DNA of 64,000 nt from Epithemia pelagica (GCA_946965045.2 OX337229.1:2666001-2730000); one strand, 5' to 3'; positions 52,301 through 62,800 are shown, counted from the first letter of the stretch. Numbers and translations: made by a program. The notes: a model not told the origin generated them from the letters alone.

Positions 52301-53077
52301 TTCATGGTCTGCAATCTGCACACTGGCGATCAGACGAGAAGTTAGTTGGTTCGGTTCATAAATCGTCCCCTGAAAGATGGGCTCAGACGATACAACGGAA
52401 ATACCAACCGTATCTGCAGGTTGGTTCCGCGGGAATATGTCTTGATGCGGTTCCCAATCGTGGTGGGAAGATAGATGAATGTGCGGTAATTGCTCCAGCT
52501 CCCGCTGTGATGGCACCCGAGTATCGAAATAAATGATGGTGCCCTGAGTGTGAAACGGGATGACCACGTCTTCGTGGTAAATACCCATTGGCTCTTTGGA
52601 ATATGGGTTGTCCATGACATCGATGCCATTTGCCCTCACTTGATTGGGGTTGACCAGGGAATGCTTCATCTGGTCCCCCATCCACAATGCTTCATTGAAA
52701 ATTAGAATAAATTCTTGCCCGTCGGACTGTCGTGTCCATAAGGTGGCTCTGGTGACGACGGGTACGTGCTTAATGGCATCGTATGCTTCAGTGTATGGAG
52801 ACAAGTCACATTCTTTTCCCATATATGCCAAGACGGTACAATTTGCGCCAAGAACGATAGTATCGGCGTGGGTGTCAAGCTCAACGCGCCCTGTCTCACC
52901 GACGACGTTGGTTCTCTTGATGCACGATTTGGAAGAGGACACTGTGCTTCGTGCACTTGATATCAATCTGCATATTGATCGTTGTCTCCCTACTTGCATA
53001 TAACTCCTCTTAAGCAATCGTTCACAGAGTAAACTCACGATTTTAGAATAGAGGATAACAAATAGGGAGGGTAACCA
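49304..53077 (-). CDS. Element 2 Pol: protease, integrase, reverse transcriptase, partial RNase H
   Basis: An open frame of about 1257 codons, in the same phase as gag and separated from it by a single TGA (53078-53080). The protease motif is LDTHADTIVLG. Integrase acidic residues lie in VVFTDTMDGQY, LLCDGSKEQ and SKVEGVIREIRK. The RT has RKARFVAGGHLTETP, ACDIQNAYL (motif A Asp), GFKPSKADPDFWM and LCYVDDLLAL (active site). The frame ends just inside RNase H (CFVDADHAS...) at TAA 49304. The RT and protease are complete. Because gag and pol share one phase, expression by readthrough of the UGA is possible. Confidence 0.9.
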   Translation of the reverse strand, partial: WLPSLFVILYSKIVSLLCERLLKRSYMQVGRQRSICRLISSARSTVSSSKSCIKRTNVVGETGRVELDTHADTIVLGANCTVLAYMGKECDLSPYTEAYDAIKHVPVVTRATLWTRQSDGQEFILIFNEALWMGDQMKHSLVNPNQVRANGIDVMDNPYSKEPMGIYHEDVVIPFHTQGTIIYFDTRVPSQRELEQLPHIHLSSHHDWEPHQDIFPRNQPADTVGISVVSSEPIFQGTIYEPNQLTSRLIASVQIADHEVKPEFLPRLDIPSERTFISNERRGTVTAQSLSERWFIGLEQAKKTLAGTTQRMVRSAILPLSRRYRADRMFERPRLKDVVFTDTMDGQYKSLDGNCHAQIFANKDFFAAAYPMEKKSDAGAGLQQFISDFGVPDTLLCDGSKEQTGKRTTFREQVRKHAIDLQVTEPYRHNQSKVEGVIREIRKRWFRVMHKQRVPRRLWDYGIRWVCETMQRTARQSGDLDGRTSLEQVTGETPDISEYLDFTFYDWCWYNDNAGLGATRLGRWLGVSHRVGSLMSYWILTDTGRVVSRTTVTRVTNLELQETGVQHRCTEFDTFIRDKLHDSAHFLVDGGKTHPTDWDLPPLEHDPDFHAEFYDVVSNDEVKEADDEFTPEVFDDTYVNMEVALPKQDEDFPMLAKVTKRLRDKDGLPIGTAHDNPILDTRMYEVEFRDGTKTALAANYIAENLFSQVDDDGNRQVLLDKIIDHRKNSKAVTQQDAFVTMRNGNKRRRETTIGWELLVQWKDGSTNWITLKDLKESYPVQVSEYAVAARISMEPAFAWWVPKVLKKRNRIISKLKSKYWLRAHKFGIQIPKSVEEAKELDTKNGNTLWWDAICKEMRNVRPGFQVWEKSESEIPIGYQQIRCHIVFDVKMGENFRRKARFVAGGHLTETPASLTYSSVVSRDLVRIALLIAALNDLNISACDIQNAYLTVDCREKIWFRAGPELGSEEGTIMIIKKALYGLKSSGAAFRAHLAKTLYDIGFKPSKADPDFWMRPAVKPDGFKYYEYVLCYVDDLLALSHDSKKVLKGVQAIFKLKDDKIEPPEMYLGAELGTMSMDGREAWYISSEKYLRAAIENIEKQLAEKGQRLPTGCRTPLSYGYRPENDTSPELKADGIQKFQELIGILRWAVELGRVDVLLETSMMSTYLAMPREGHLQQAYAMFGYLKAFPKRRLWFDPMHPDIDERCFNQYDWYDFYRDAKESIPGDMPEPRGHPVSTHCFVDADHASNKVTRRSQTG

Positions 53078-54578
53078 TCAGCCGTTCCTGGCTCTGGCTC
53101 TCTCATTTCGCCCGCCGAACTTGTTTCCGGCATCATCAGGCACTGGATCTTCTTGATCCTTGTTCGTTGCATCACTGGCTGCAGGGATCAAATTCGTAGT
53201 GATCTCTGCAACTTGCCGTTTGACCTCAGATAGGAGAGTATCAGCAATGGAGGATACCTCCGATGCTTTGCGTTTGTTTCCAGATTTCTGCTTTTTCTTG
53301 CGTTCATCGATAACCTTTTGTTTGTCATCGTCGGGGAGATCCTTCCAATTCTTGTAGAATCCCGTGAAGATCGAGCCATCAGGCATGGTAACGCCGCTCT
53401 TTGGTGCCTTTGCACCACGTTGGGGAGTGTTGAACTTGTTGTTGTTGTTTCCTCCGCCACGAATACGTTGGGCCGAAGATACCTTGCGTGTCAGTTGATA
53501 CTCCGGCATTTCGCTCACAGCTGCAGCAATATGATTAGCCGCCTGTGTGTATGTCAGTCCGTCCATGTCGAACCGGACTTTGAGTGCTTTGACGGTGTCT
53601 TGTAGCTGCGGGTGCTGGACCCTTTTAAACAGCTCTCGAATTTTTGCCGCGTCCGTATACGCTTCCCCCTCGTCTGCATAGACGTTGAACATCTTTTGCA
53701 GACGATCCAGGAACGTGGTGAAGGGAAGAGAGCGTTCCGATTTGTAATGAGGACTTTCGCGCATGCGATCGGCCGTTGCAATACGGCGACTGGCATTACC
53801 TTCTCCAGCGTAGTGATTCCGAAGAGCGGCCATGTCACGTCGACCATCGGCATGGCGAGTCAGATGTTTGATCCATTGTTCAGCGGTTTCCGAGACTAGG
53901 AAATTCTTGAGAAGTTGATGGACTTTTCGTGCGTCAGTGCAAAAATGCGTGCCTTGTAGAGGAGCACAAGCAACCATTGTTGCATTGAAGTCGTCTCCAA
54001 AAGTGCTGTTGTGGTCGGGCTGTTCATTCTCGCGGACAACGTAAGACAGCGGAACGCCGTTAACACCGGGTATGGTGCTTAGATAGTTGACAAACGCGGG
54101 CTCCCAATCGGGCCACTTCCGTTCGTCCTTGAATTTTCCCGGATCGGCAGCCTTGCTAACCGTATCCGCCTGGTCGGCTTCGACCTTGCGAGTCTCGGAG
54201 CGTTCGATTGATTTCGTTAGAACCTCCTTGAACTCATCTTCATCGTTGAGGTTGGTAATATCAGGTCGTGCGGAGCAACGAAAGAAGTCCTGAACCCAAT
54301 GCATGATGCCAAGCATCCATTTGATACGGCGCATGCCGGCGCATGCCGAAAATGATGCGTCCATTAGCGTCGGTGCGCTTCTCAAAGCTTTCAGCCATGT
54401 TGCGAATGTCTGTTTCGGTAACCCCGGCGAAGTCGCTCAGGGATTGAAAACCACCTTCGTTCCGAATACGAGTCTGGTGTTGGGCATCTGTAAAACCAAT
54501 CCAAGTGAGAGCCTGGTTCAGGTCTGCCAATTCTTGTGCCGCCGCTGCTGCGGCTGCCGCTGCTGCTGCTGCTGCCAT
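53078..54578 (-). pseudogene. Element 2 Gag, frameshifted by a 10-bp tandem duplication
   Basis: The start ATG at 54578 is followed by a run of about 13 Ala codons (GCx microsatellite) and a Gag N-terminus (WIGFTDAQHQTRI, RIIFGMRR). At 54329-54348 the 10-bp unit GGCGCATGCC is duplicated, which shifts the frame. The downstream frame resumes with GMRRIKWMLGI and runs 435 codons to TGA 53078-53080. It covers the capsid-like region (FGDDFNATMVACAPLQGTHF, ERSLPFTTFLDRLQKMF) and a basic C-terminus. No CCHC zinc knuckle is present, unlike element 1. Removing one repeat unit would make the two parts collinear in phase. Confidence 0.88.
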
Positions 54579-54793
54579 GTTTCAATATATATCTGTCTGA
54601 CTGTTGGTAAGGTAAAAGCAATTGTATAACAATTAGTATCAGTCGTCGCGAGACAACAACATGCAGAAGTGATCAATCTCCGCTGATAATGCCAGGGTGA
54701 GCAAAAGCTCAAGTCCCTCCTTACACAATCTCGACATGCGTCTCGCACGCACGTATGGTCCGAGATTGCGGCGCTCAGTTGCATCCTGTTCGC

Positions 54794-54809
54794 ACTGGGT
54801 CTGATAAAC
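54794..54809 (-). other. Primer-binding-like site of element 2
   Basis: Inside the 5' LTR the minus strand reads GGTTTATCAGACCCAG, resembling the start of the TGGTATCAGAG-type initiator-Met binding site with differences. Confidence 0.45.
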
Positions 54810-54998
54810 CGAAAGAAATCGCTCATAACATGGCGGTGTACTCACTAGCTTAGGGGTAACTCAGGATTTCATGCAAAAGAGTGACCATACCGGCCAAGGA
54901 CTAAGGGATAAGCATTATCGCTAGATTCGAGGTGTATCGCCAGTGCGCGTCGGCCTCGCTAGGCGGAACGCGTGCCATCTCGTGACAGGAATCTTTCG
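54810..54998 (-). repeat. 5' LTR of element 2
   Basis: Intact 189-bp LTR. It matches the split left LTR without visible difference and is followed by the GGAG target duplication (54999-55002). Confidence 0.92.
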
Positions 54999-55002
54999 GG
55001 AG

Positions 55003-55338
55003 GGCTGTTCCCCCGCGTCGAAACGGTCGGTTGAGTATGTCCTGCGGGACTGCCACGGCAGCTGAAATAGACTATCAGACTTTAAAAATGAGACCTCTTT
55101 CTCGTTATTGTCAGATTCTTCGAATACGAGTAATAACCAGAGGTAGGGGTACTTCTCTTTAGATGGACATTTTCTATAAGATATTCATACAAACTATAGT
55201 TCCCACAAGGGCCATCATAGAATCATCAGAGTCAAATAGCAAGTCGTGGGCCCCTCTGGTGGTGAACGCATGACGTACTCTTGGAACAGTTGTCACATCG
55301 AGTGCACAAGTTGATACCTTCCAACGACAACTGATCGT
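55003..55338. other. Host sequence between element 2 and the Cys-repeat gene
   Basis: 336 bp with no gene. Before the insertion it was continuous with 45954-46087, so part of the CoaE upstream region now lies about 8.9 kb away. Confidence 0.55.
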
Positions 55339-55974
55339 TTAGTCATGGTACTTGTCCTTCTTTCCTTTTCCCGTTCTGCTCTTTTTCTTTTTATACTTTT
55401 CTTTCTTGCCCTTGGAGCTCTTCGACGACTTACTCTTGCTGTCGTATTTACCGCATTTGAATTGAGCGGGGCAGGTTCGGATGGTGATCAACTCCTGGCA
55501 TCCATCTTCTTCCAGCTCCTTGCACACTTTCCAGTTTTCTTTGTCCACACACTCCCCGTCCATGCTAGGGCAAAATGGTGGAGAGTCTTTGTCACCACAG
55601 CGAAACTGCAACGGGCAAGATTCCAACACGAGCAAGTCTCGGCACCCACTTTCTTCAATGTCGTTTTATTCGCGCCAATTTTGGTCGTTCATACATCCAT
55701 CGTTGCGATCAGGGCATCGCAAAGAAGATCCATCGTCCTTGTCACCACAACGAAACTGCAACGGGCAGGATTCCAATACCAGCAAGTCTTGGCATCCACT
55801 TTCTTCAATCTCTTTGCATTCGTGCCAATTTTCGTCGTTCATGCATCCAGCGTTGCGATCAGGACATTGCGAAGATCCTGTTGCTGAGACGAAAAAGCGA
55901 AGATCCAGCAGTGATGGAATTATCGTACAAGTGGCCACCAACAGAACCAAATACTTGGCCACACTTGAAACCAT
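55339..55974 (-). pseudogene. Secreted Cys-repeat protein with Lys/Ser-rich tail; in-frame TAA
   Basis: ATG 55974 opens a signal peptide (about 1-31). Then follow three copies of a roughly 45-residue repeat: CPDRNxGCMNDxNWxECKEIEESGCQDLLVLESCPLxFRCGDKD, given here only as its parts CPDRN, NENWHECKEIEESGC, LLVLESCPLQFRCG. The second copy has TAA (55666-55668) where the others have the Cys of ECKE. The frame continues in phase to 55339. The third copy is more diverged (CVDKENWKVCKELEEDGCQEL). The last 36 residues are Lys/Ser/Tyr-rich (SKSSKSSKGKKEKYKKKK). A signal peptide with a Lys/Ser tail is reminiscent of diatom silica-associated proteins, but this is inference. As read, only the first repeat and a half would be made. 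Confidence 0.7.
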
Positions 55975-56615
55975 GTCGCTTGTTTCAGGATTGAGAACTT
56001 CTCTTTTCTTTGTTTAAGTGTCGTGGGTTGTGGAGCCTGGAGAGATGGGGGTGATGGGCGATGTACCGGTGTAAGGTAGTCGACTTGCCCAGACTTCATT
56101 CTTCTACGACCTATCACCTATCACAGATCACTGTAGACAGACATCTTGATTCAGGATTCAGGATACTGATTCCACTCCCACCTCCCACACGCAGGACATG
56201 CCGCGCCAAAATTTTCGAAAGCACAATGTCCGTTGAAGCGCCCGCATGGTCAAAAGAAGATTGCCCTGCCATCGAGCATGAGAGGACGGAGCATGGCGAT
56301 TCGACGTTGGTTCGATTTTTTATTCCTTGCCACAAGAGCAAACACCGAGCAAAGAGCAAAATGACACAAATGTGGCTGCTTGAAGGCAATTCATGCCAAT
56401 GTCGTCTGCTTATGGGCATAGTAAATTCGTGTCGGAATGAAAAGTAATTCAATCAAATACGGTTATAAGTCATTGGTTAAGCTACATCCAGAGGACTATA
56501 CAGCAGCTTCCATTTTCTTGGCCAATCACCACATCGCAAACATTTTGCAAAGATTGGAGCCCACAGTTCATCAAACTAAACGAAATGCACTGGTTAAAAA
56601 ATGCCTTGAAGGAAT
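55975..56615. other. Intergenic region, about 640 bp
   Basis: Contains the promoter of the Cys-repeat gene and the 3' side of the PhoX gene. Plus-strand frames here (for example 56061-56447) have no recognisable content. Confidence 0.5.
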
Positions 56616-58604
56616 TTAGTGGCAATGGTCACCAAAAGCACCATTCTCCCAAGGACCAGTGATGACAAAGGTAACTCCAGGGGACTGCACGTTGGCAAAG
56701 AGATAGTCACCATAGAAGGTGGCTCCAGCCCATTCTCGTCTGTAGAAGTTCACGGCCAAGCCAGGATGGCCTTCAACAACGACGGAGTCCCAGAAGTTAT
56801 CTTCGGTACCAGGGTAGTAGTGATCGATGGTCTCTGTTAAAATTCATCGGAACTGTTAGATTGAGGTTCACCAAAGTACAATTACATCCAATCGGAGACT
56901 TACTCAAATCGTCCTCGTTCAACCTGATAATGTTCTTCGCGAAATTAAAAGTCTCTCCGTCCAATGTCAATCCAACCATGCGCTTAGGGATACTGCTTCC
57001 ATCTTCACACTGTCATGGAACAATAGAAGGCAAAAGTTAGTTGGATTCGAAGAAGCAACATTTTCGACCTCTATAGTCTCGACCACATCCAAACTTACGA
57101 GAATGGTGTTTCCGTTGGCTGCAATAGCAATGTTGTCCGGACGATCAACAATTTCATTATCACGGACTTCATACATCATGGTGAGGATATCAGTTTTGGG
57201 GTCAAAAGTCCAGACCTGTCCTCTGCCAATGTCTCCACCGCTGGTTGCCACGAAGTAGAAGAGGTCTTCCTTGTCACTCCACCAAGCTCCCTCACCACGA
57301 GCGAAAGAGGCGGAACATTCAGCGCTCTTCTTCACTGTGTTGCGCTCTTCGGCGCCTTGAGCTTCAGGGTTGAGGACAGGGACCCAGTACGTATGGAATT
57401 GAGTACCGTCTTCAAAAGTCTTGGTCATGTCCTTGCCGCATTCTCCTTGGACAGCAATGGCATAAAGATCTCCACCGTCCTCAAGGAAGAATTGTTCAGG
57501 GCCGCTAGGTGGTTCCCAGTGTTCTCCTGCACCCGGCATCACGTACTTGTAAATTCCAGATTCTCCGGTGTCCTCGGTTTCGTACATAACTGTTGGTTTT
57601 AGTTGTAGAGAAGGAAAATGTTAGGAGAAAGAACAGAGATAGTGACCACGCAATGGGAAATACATGCATCACTCAAGTGATGAATATATGTTTAGATACT
57701 TACTTCCAGTGCTTGGATCAAAGGCGACAGCTTCGTGGTTGAAACGACCGGCGGAACGAACGGGTTTGGCATTACTCAATCCAAATGCAGGGACATCAAA
57801 GACAAAACCTGACGCGGAACCAAAAAAGTCAGTTTTAGCTCTGTATAACGACGAAGCTCCGACAAAAAGATCGCAGTCTTACCGTGTTCGAGACCGTCCT
57901 TAGCAACTTGGAAGGTTTCTTCACAACTGATCCAAGAATCCCAAGGCGTGCTGCCTCCAGCGCAGTTACGAATGGTTCCGGCAAGACTGCCGTAAGATTC
58001 GACCCATTCTCCAGTCGCAACATTGAAGTAAATGTTGGTGTTTCCTCCATGCTCACTGGGAGCGTAGGTGGCAGATGCGGGAAGGTCGAGGAGAGGTCCT
58101 TCATCAATGCTACTTTCGTGGTTGCGCACCAACGAAACGATATCACCGCGGACACCAGAGACGGCCATACTGAAACAATAGTAGTGACAAGGTCCGGAGG
58201 ATGTTAGTCGCCGCCGACAACATGACAACAACATGCGTCAATCATCACTTACCCATCGTGGTCGGTAGGCGTGGGGTTTCCATCTTCCATGATCTGAGTC
58301 GAAAAATGTTGTGTAAGAACAGGCCCATAAAAATCACACCAATTTGCACGACGCCCAACGTCGCCGCAATCCATGTCTAACGACGTACCTGTCCAGTCCA
58401 TCCGTAAGAACTGTAAGTGAAGCCCTCGGGCAATTCCAACAAATAGAGTCCAGTGACGGAATCCTTGGTGGGGTAAAGAGGTCCGTATCCCCCGCAGGAT
58501 CCTTCGTCGCTCTTCTTGCCACCACCCTTTCCTTTAGAGGGCATACCCTTGCCCTTGGCAGAATTCTCACCAACAACTAGGTTGTGGTGGAATCTACAAC
58601 TCAT
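56616..58604 (-). CDS. PhoX/DUF839-type alkaline phosphatase, seven exons
   Basis: Exons (minus strand): 58389-58604, 58253-58293, 57883-58169, 57704-57808, 57099-57589, 56904-57009, 56616-56833. All introns have GT-AG ends (donors GTACGT, GTAAGT, GTAAGA, GTAAGT, GTAAGT, GTAAGT) and all phases agree, giving 487 aa and a TAA stop. Family landmarks: LYLLELPEGFTYSSYGWTG, TDHDGMAV, SLVRNHE, GGSTPWDSWISCEE, GRFNHEAVAFDP, YETEDTGESGIYKY, GEGAWW, RPDNIAIAANGN joined to CEDGSS, and a C-terminal PGVTFVITGPW. PhoX enzymes are Ca/Fe-dependent phosphomonoesterases used to obtain phosphate. An N-terminal Gly/Lys-rich stretch (15-35) and no clear signal peptide are unusual for an exported enzyme; an upstream exon may be missing. 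Confidence 0.88.
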
Positions 58605-58947
58605 CGACTGATGCTAGTATTTTATGGCATCCGATGACATTTTCGTAAAAGTGAGAAAAGAATGACGGCATGCTCGCAGACCTTTTAATTTCGGCCAAGG
58701 CATGCTCGCAATGCACGCGTTATGAGCGACCGATCGGATATTAATTACGGCCCAACACGTGCGCGCCCATTATTCTCAAGCGCGCGCAATCAGTATCCGA
58801 GTACGCACCTCCACGACTTAGCCCAACGGCCTAAGTAACCGAAGCACGAATCACGATCACGCGAGACCATATCTCTATTCCCACAAATCAAAGAATGCAA
58901 ACAGCAACGCGCCAAGGAAACTACCTATATCATGACAAAGCAAGAGC
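58605..58947. other. PhoX upstream region
   Basis: 343 bp between the PhoX start and the LTR of element 3. It includes a CATAAAATAC sequence about 20 bp upstream of the PhoX ATG (minus strand), a weak TATA candidate, and CATGCTCGC repeats (about 58669 and 58702). The retroelement lies head to head with PhoX. Confidence 0.4.
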
Positions 58948-59204
58948 TGTTGGCATTGGTATATGATATACAAGTGCATATACTTCCAATACACAATATC
59001 CATGTCTACTCCAACCATACCAGTCCTGTCAGCGCCATGAATATATCAGTCATGCACCCTGACCAGACCTGCACACCCACACACACACCGTAGTCCTAAA
59101 GCTCACAATCATTAACATTACCATATCATCACGTCTTCAGTGTCCTGACTATCCCTACGATAGAACCCTTGGGTTTCCTTTGTTCTCTGACCCGTGGAGA
59201 ACTT
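58948..59204 (+). repeat. Putative 5' LTR of element 3
   Basis: Begins TGTTGGCATTGG and ends just before the TGGTATCAG site. No second copy is in the window to confirm it. Confidence 0.45.
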
Positions 59205-59213
59205 TGGTATCAG
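59205..59213 (+). other. Primer-binding site of element 3
   Basis: TGGTATCAG followed by TTGGTAATCG; the first nine bases fit the initiator-Met tRNA type. Confidence 0.55.
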
Positions 59214-59658
59214 TTGGTAATCGATTGTGGCTCTTCTAGAGCGTGTACTGATGAATCTCTACTAGATTAACAGTCTCACTGCTTATTTCCCTGCAGTTGC
59301 AATTGAAACCTTACTTACCCATCAACACCCGTTACAGATTGAGCTACCACAACAAACAAGAGTTAGAGGACAAAGCTACTCAACCCATCAACAGGGCCAG
59401 CCTGGCTAAGGCTAGGGTCACCAACCCTCTCCTATTCCAGGACCTCAAGCTGCACCAGGACTCCGTACAACTACCTTCCCAATACTCATCCAACCAGTGA
59501 ACCACTTTTGTTGAGGACTACTACGAGTACGACGAAGAAGCCGCCTTCTGTTACTGAATCTCCGGATCAACTCGATCACCGCAACGAGTCTGGAAGTGAC
59601 CAAGAATAAGTAACTTTAAGTAGTTTTCACACCAAACCGGAGACAAAACCAAGTTCTG

Positions 59659-59772
59659 CACATCCGGGTTACCTTTTGGACATCACAACACACATCCGGG
59701 TACTTCATACGTGGCACACACGTGGCACATCCGGGTTCACAAGGCACAGCACACATCCGGGTTACAAAACAT
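59659..59772 (+). repeat. Four CACATCCGGGT repeats in element 3 leader
   Basis: CACATCCGGGT or a one-base variant starts at about 59659, 59691, 59726 and 59752, at 26-35 bp spacing, just upstream of the Gag ATG. The last three are preceded by CACA-rich sequence. The role is unknown. Confidence 0.65.
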
Positions 59773-59839
59773 AACTAAAGTTTCGACTAAGACATCACAG
59801 GACACATATCAACATATCTTATCACCAAGTCAAGCAATC

Positions 59840-62800
59840 ATGGAACCAACTACACCGACCACACCAGAGTTCAACCCCAATCAAAGTATATCTGATCAAG
59901 AAGTCTTTGATCATATTACTCAGGTGTTGTTCAACTTTTCCAAGGAAAGGGTCGATGTACTCGTGAAATGGATGCACCATCATGCTTTTGATGATATCCT
60001 TAGTATCATTGAACATATGGCGATTGACCCTGAGAAGAACATGGATAGTATGACAAAATACAAGTCAGGAAAACAAATGCACGACCTACATGTCAATACA
60101 AGCCAGCAGATCAAGTTGCTTGCCCATTGGTTCCGACAAACGAGTATCGACATTCAGGGTATACCTTCCAAGGCAACCTGGATGAATCTGACCAAGGCAG
60201 AATTTGATCTATGGAGGATAAACACTGACTTTCGCTCTGGAAGTCCTATCACTGACCCAGTATCACCTATGAAATCTCCATCCCATTCGACGTCACCCAA
60301 ATCGTTTAGTACTACTTCTGCTGCATCACAGTCCCAACTGGACCTAACCGCATTCAAGAAGGGAACCAAGCGTGACGCTATGGCATATGAAACATTCAAG
60401 GATGAACGATACTACGACACGTTCTGGAGGACTTTCAAGACCACAGCAAAAGCCCAAGGTTTATCTAATGTTCTTGACTTCCGATACAAGCCGCCGACGA
60501 ATGATACGTATGCAACAGAACTTTTCCAAGAGCAACAAATCTTCCTATACTCCGTCCTTGTGCGCATCATCCAGACTGATCAAGGAAGAGCTTATGTTCG
60601 CGAACATGAACATGATGAAGACGCACGAGCAGTGTTACAGAAGCTTCACACATTGCATACGAAGTCAGACTTAGCAAAACGAGAGGTCCTACGATTAACC
60701 AATTACATCTCCAACCTTCGCCTCGATGATACATGGCGTGGATCATCACGTCAATTCTTGCTTCATTTCCAAGACAAACTACGTTTACTCGATAACCTTG
60801 TTGATCTCTCTGATCGCATACCTGATCACACCAGGATGACGTTTCTTATGCAAGCTGTCGAGAAGGTACCTGACCTTCGCAGAGTTAAAATCTTGGACAA
60901 CGTCGTCAACACGAAGTCTGGAGCAAAGTCTTTATGTTATCAGTCGTACTTCTCCATTTTGATGGACGCAGCATATGACCATGATCAAGTCACGCAATCT
61001 TCTGCAACTGGTCGTCGTCGTAGTGTCAAGCAACACGAGCAACACGAAACACAACATGATATTGAGGGATCCCTTCAGGAAGACAATGCATATCAGATAA
61101 ACAATACCAACGTCCAAGATGACAACACGGCATCTCCAAAAGCCAGTCTTCCTCGTGACCTATGGTTTAAACTTCCTGAGGATGCTCGCAAGGTGATTGT
61201 TGAGTATAACAAGAACGTGCAAGCTCCTACTCCAAGTCCAAGAAACGTACAGCAACACTCCCTTGACATTGATCCTGAACCTGATCCTGACCCTGGTCAA
61301 GATGTTTTTGACGACCTGGACAACCTCACATATCCGCAGGATGATTCCGATCCAGCCACCCATCTCATCCATCAAGCAATGACGTCAACCGACCTCAATC
61401 ATCCAGCTTCTGATTTGTCTAATGTTCTATCCAATGCCGCATCCAAGACGAGTAAGAAAGTTAGTTTCAAACAGAAAGAGCACAAGCAGAAGATCCACAT
61501 GGCTCAGTACATGTTCTCTCGAAAGTCAACCTATACTGGGAATCAACTCATCGATCGCGGTGCCGATGGTGGTTTAGCCGGAGCTGATATGCGTATCCTT
61601 TCCAAGACAGGTCGTAACATCACGACTGTGGGAATCGACAACCATGAGCTTACTGGTCTCCCTATTGTCACTTGTGCTGCCAAATTTGAAACTAATGACG
61701 GGCCAATTGTCGGCATCTTCAACGAATATGCATACTATGGAACAGGACAGTCTATACATGCGCCTTGCCAATTAGAACATTATGGACTATCTGTGGATGA
61801 ACGTTCTGTCAAGGTGGATGGGAAGCAACGCATCGCTACTCTTGATGGACGTGCTTTACCTCTCTGTATCAAGGATGGTCTTGCCTATATTCAGTATTTG
61901 GGTGTTCCTTCTGATGACGACATGGACAGATCTGCTAAAGTTGATGGCAAACAATGCATCACTATACTTGGTGGACGTGCTATCCCTCTTCACAGCAAAA
62001 ATGGATTATCATACATCCACTCCCTTGGTATCCCCAGTGATGATGACATGGACACATTACCCCAAATCATCTTCACGTCACCTGACATCTGGGATCCTGG
62101 TGTTTTAGATCATTTGCATCCTGCCTCATCACCTGACAGTGCTTCTAACTGGCAACAAGTCAACACTGATGGTAGTATGACGCATCACCCATATGACAAT
62201 GACAATTATGGGGAGTACACTGATCGTGATGTCTGTAACCTCACTCACCTTTTGGATTTACCTTACGATCATGGACCTGATACACCTTCCTTCTCCTTAC
62301 CCCTTATTGGAGACTCTTGTTCCAAACTGTACCATCAAGATCACAACATGAGGACTGAGAAGCGTTATCCTACCGTTAAGAAGATGCCTTACGTCATCAT
62401 AAACGTTTCTGGTCATCTTCCTCTTCAGATCCTCAATGGTCGCCCTCCCAATTTTTCCCAACCCCTTTTCTTCCTTCTCTGCGACAAGGTCTTCTTCTGT
62501 ACCGAATCTTATGCACCCTATCTTTGTCCGGATGCCTCTTCAGGGGAGGAGTCACTTCCAAATAAACCCAATGACAAGCAAGCTGACACCGTTTTCATTT
62601 GTAGCAAAGGTGAAGATCCATCCGCACAAATGCCTACGATCAAGAACTGCGACAAAATTTTTGGACAAGCGTTTCCTTACAAACCAGCAGAGGGAAATGG
62701 GGAGCAACAAGAAGCATGTATAATCCAACACGTCAATTTAGAACAAGACGCTTTCAAGCAAGAAGCATGTATCAAGAAGTACATTTTCTGCAAACACAAT

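Larger units (their letters stand above)
46092..54998 (-). mobile_element. Ty1/copia LTR retrotransposon, element 2, with nested insertion
   Basis: Reverse-oriented copia element with 189-bp LTRs starting CGAAAG and ending CTTTCG on the plus strand. The left LTR is split into 46092-46198 and 48780-48861 by a TIR element; the two parts add to 189 bp and match the right LTR (54810-54998) without a visible difference. Internal order: Gag, protease, integrase, RT, RNase H. Identical LTRs mean a very recent insertion. Even so, gag carries a 10-bp duplication frameshift and pol an early TAA, so this copy was probably mobilised by proteins from an intact relative or broke immediately after. Confidence 0.92.

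Noticed and set aside
56061-56447. Plus-strand frame of 128 codons between the Cys-repeat and PhoX genes
   Set aside because: No ATG with good context, no domain, and no codon pattern separating it from chance.
59659-59772. CRISPR-like array
   Set aside because: Repeats are 11 bp, degenerate, irregularly spaced and lie in a retroelement leader of a eukaryote.
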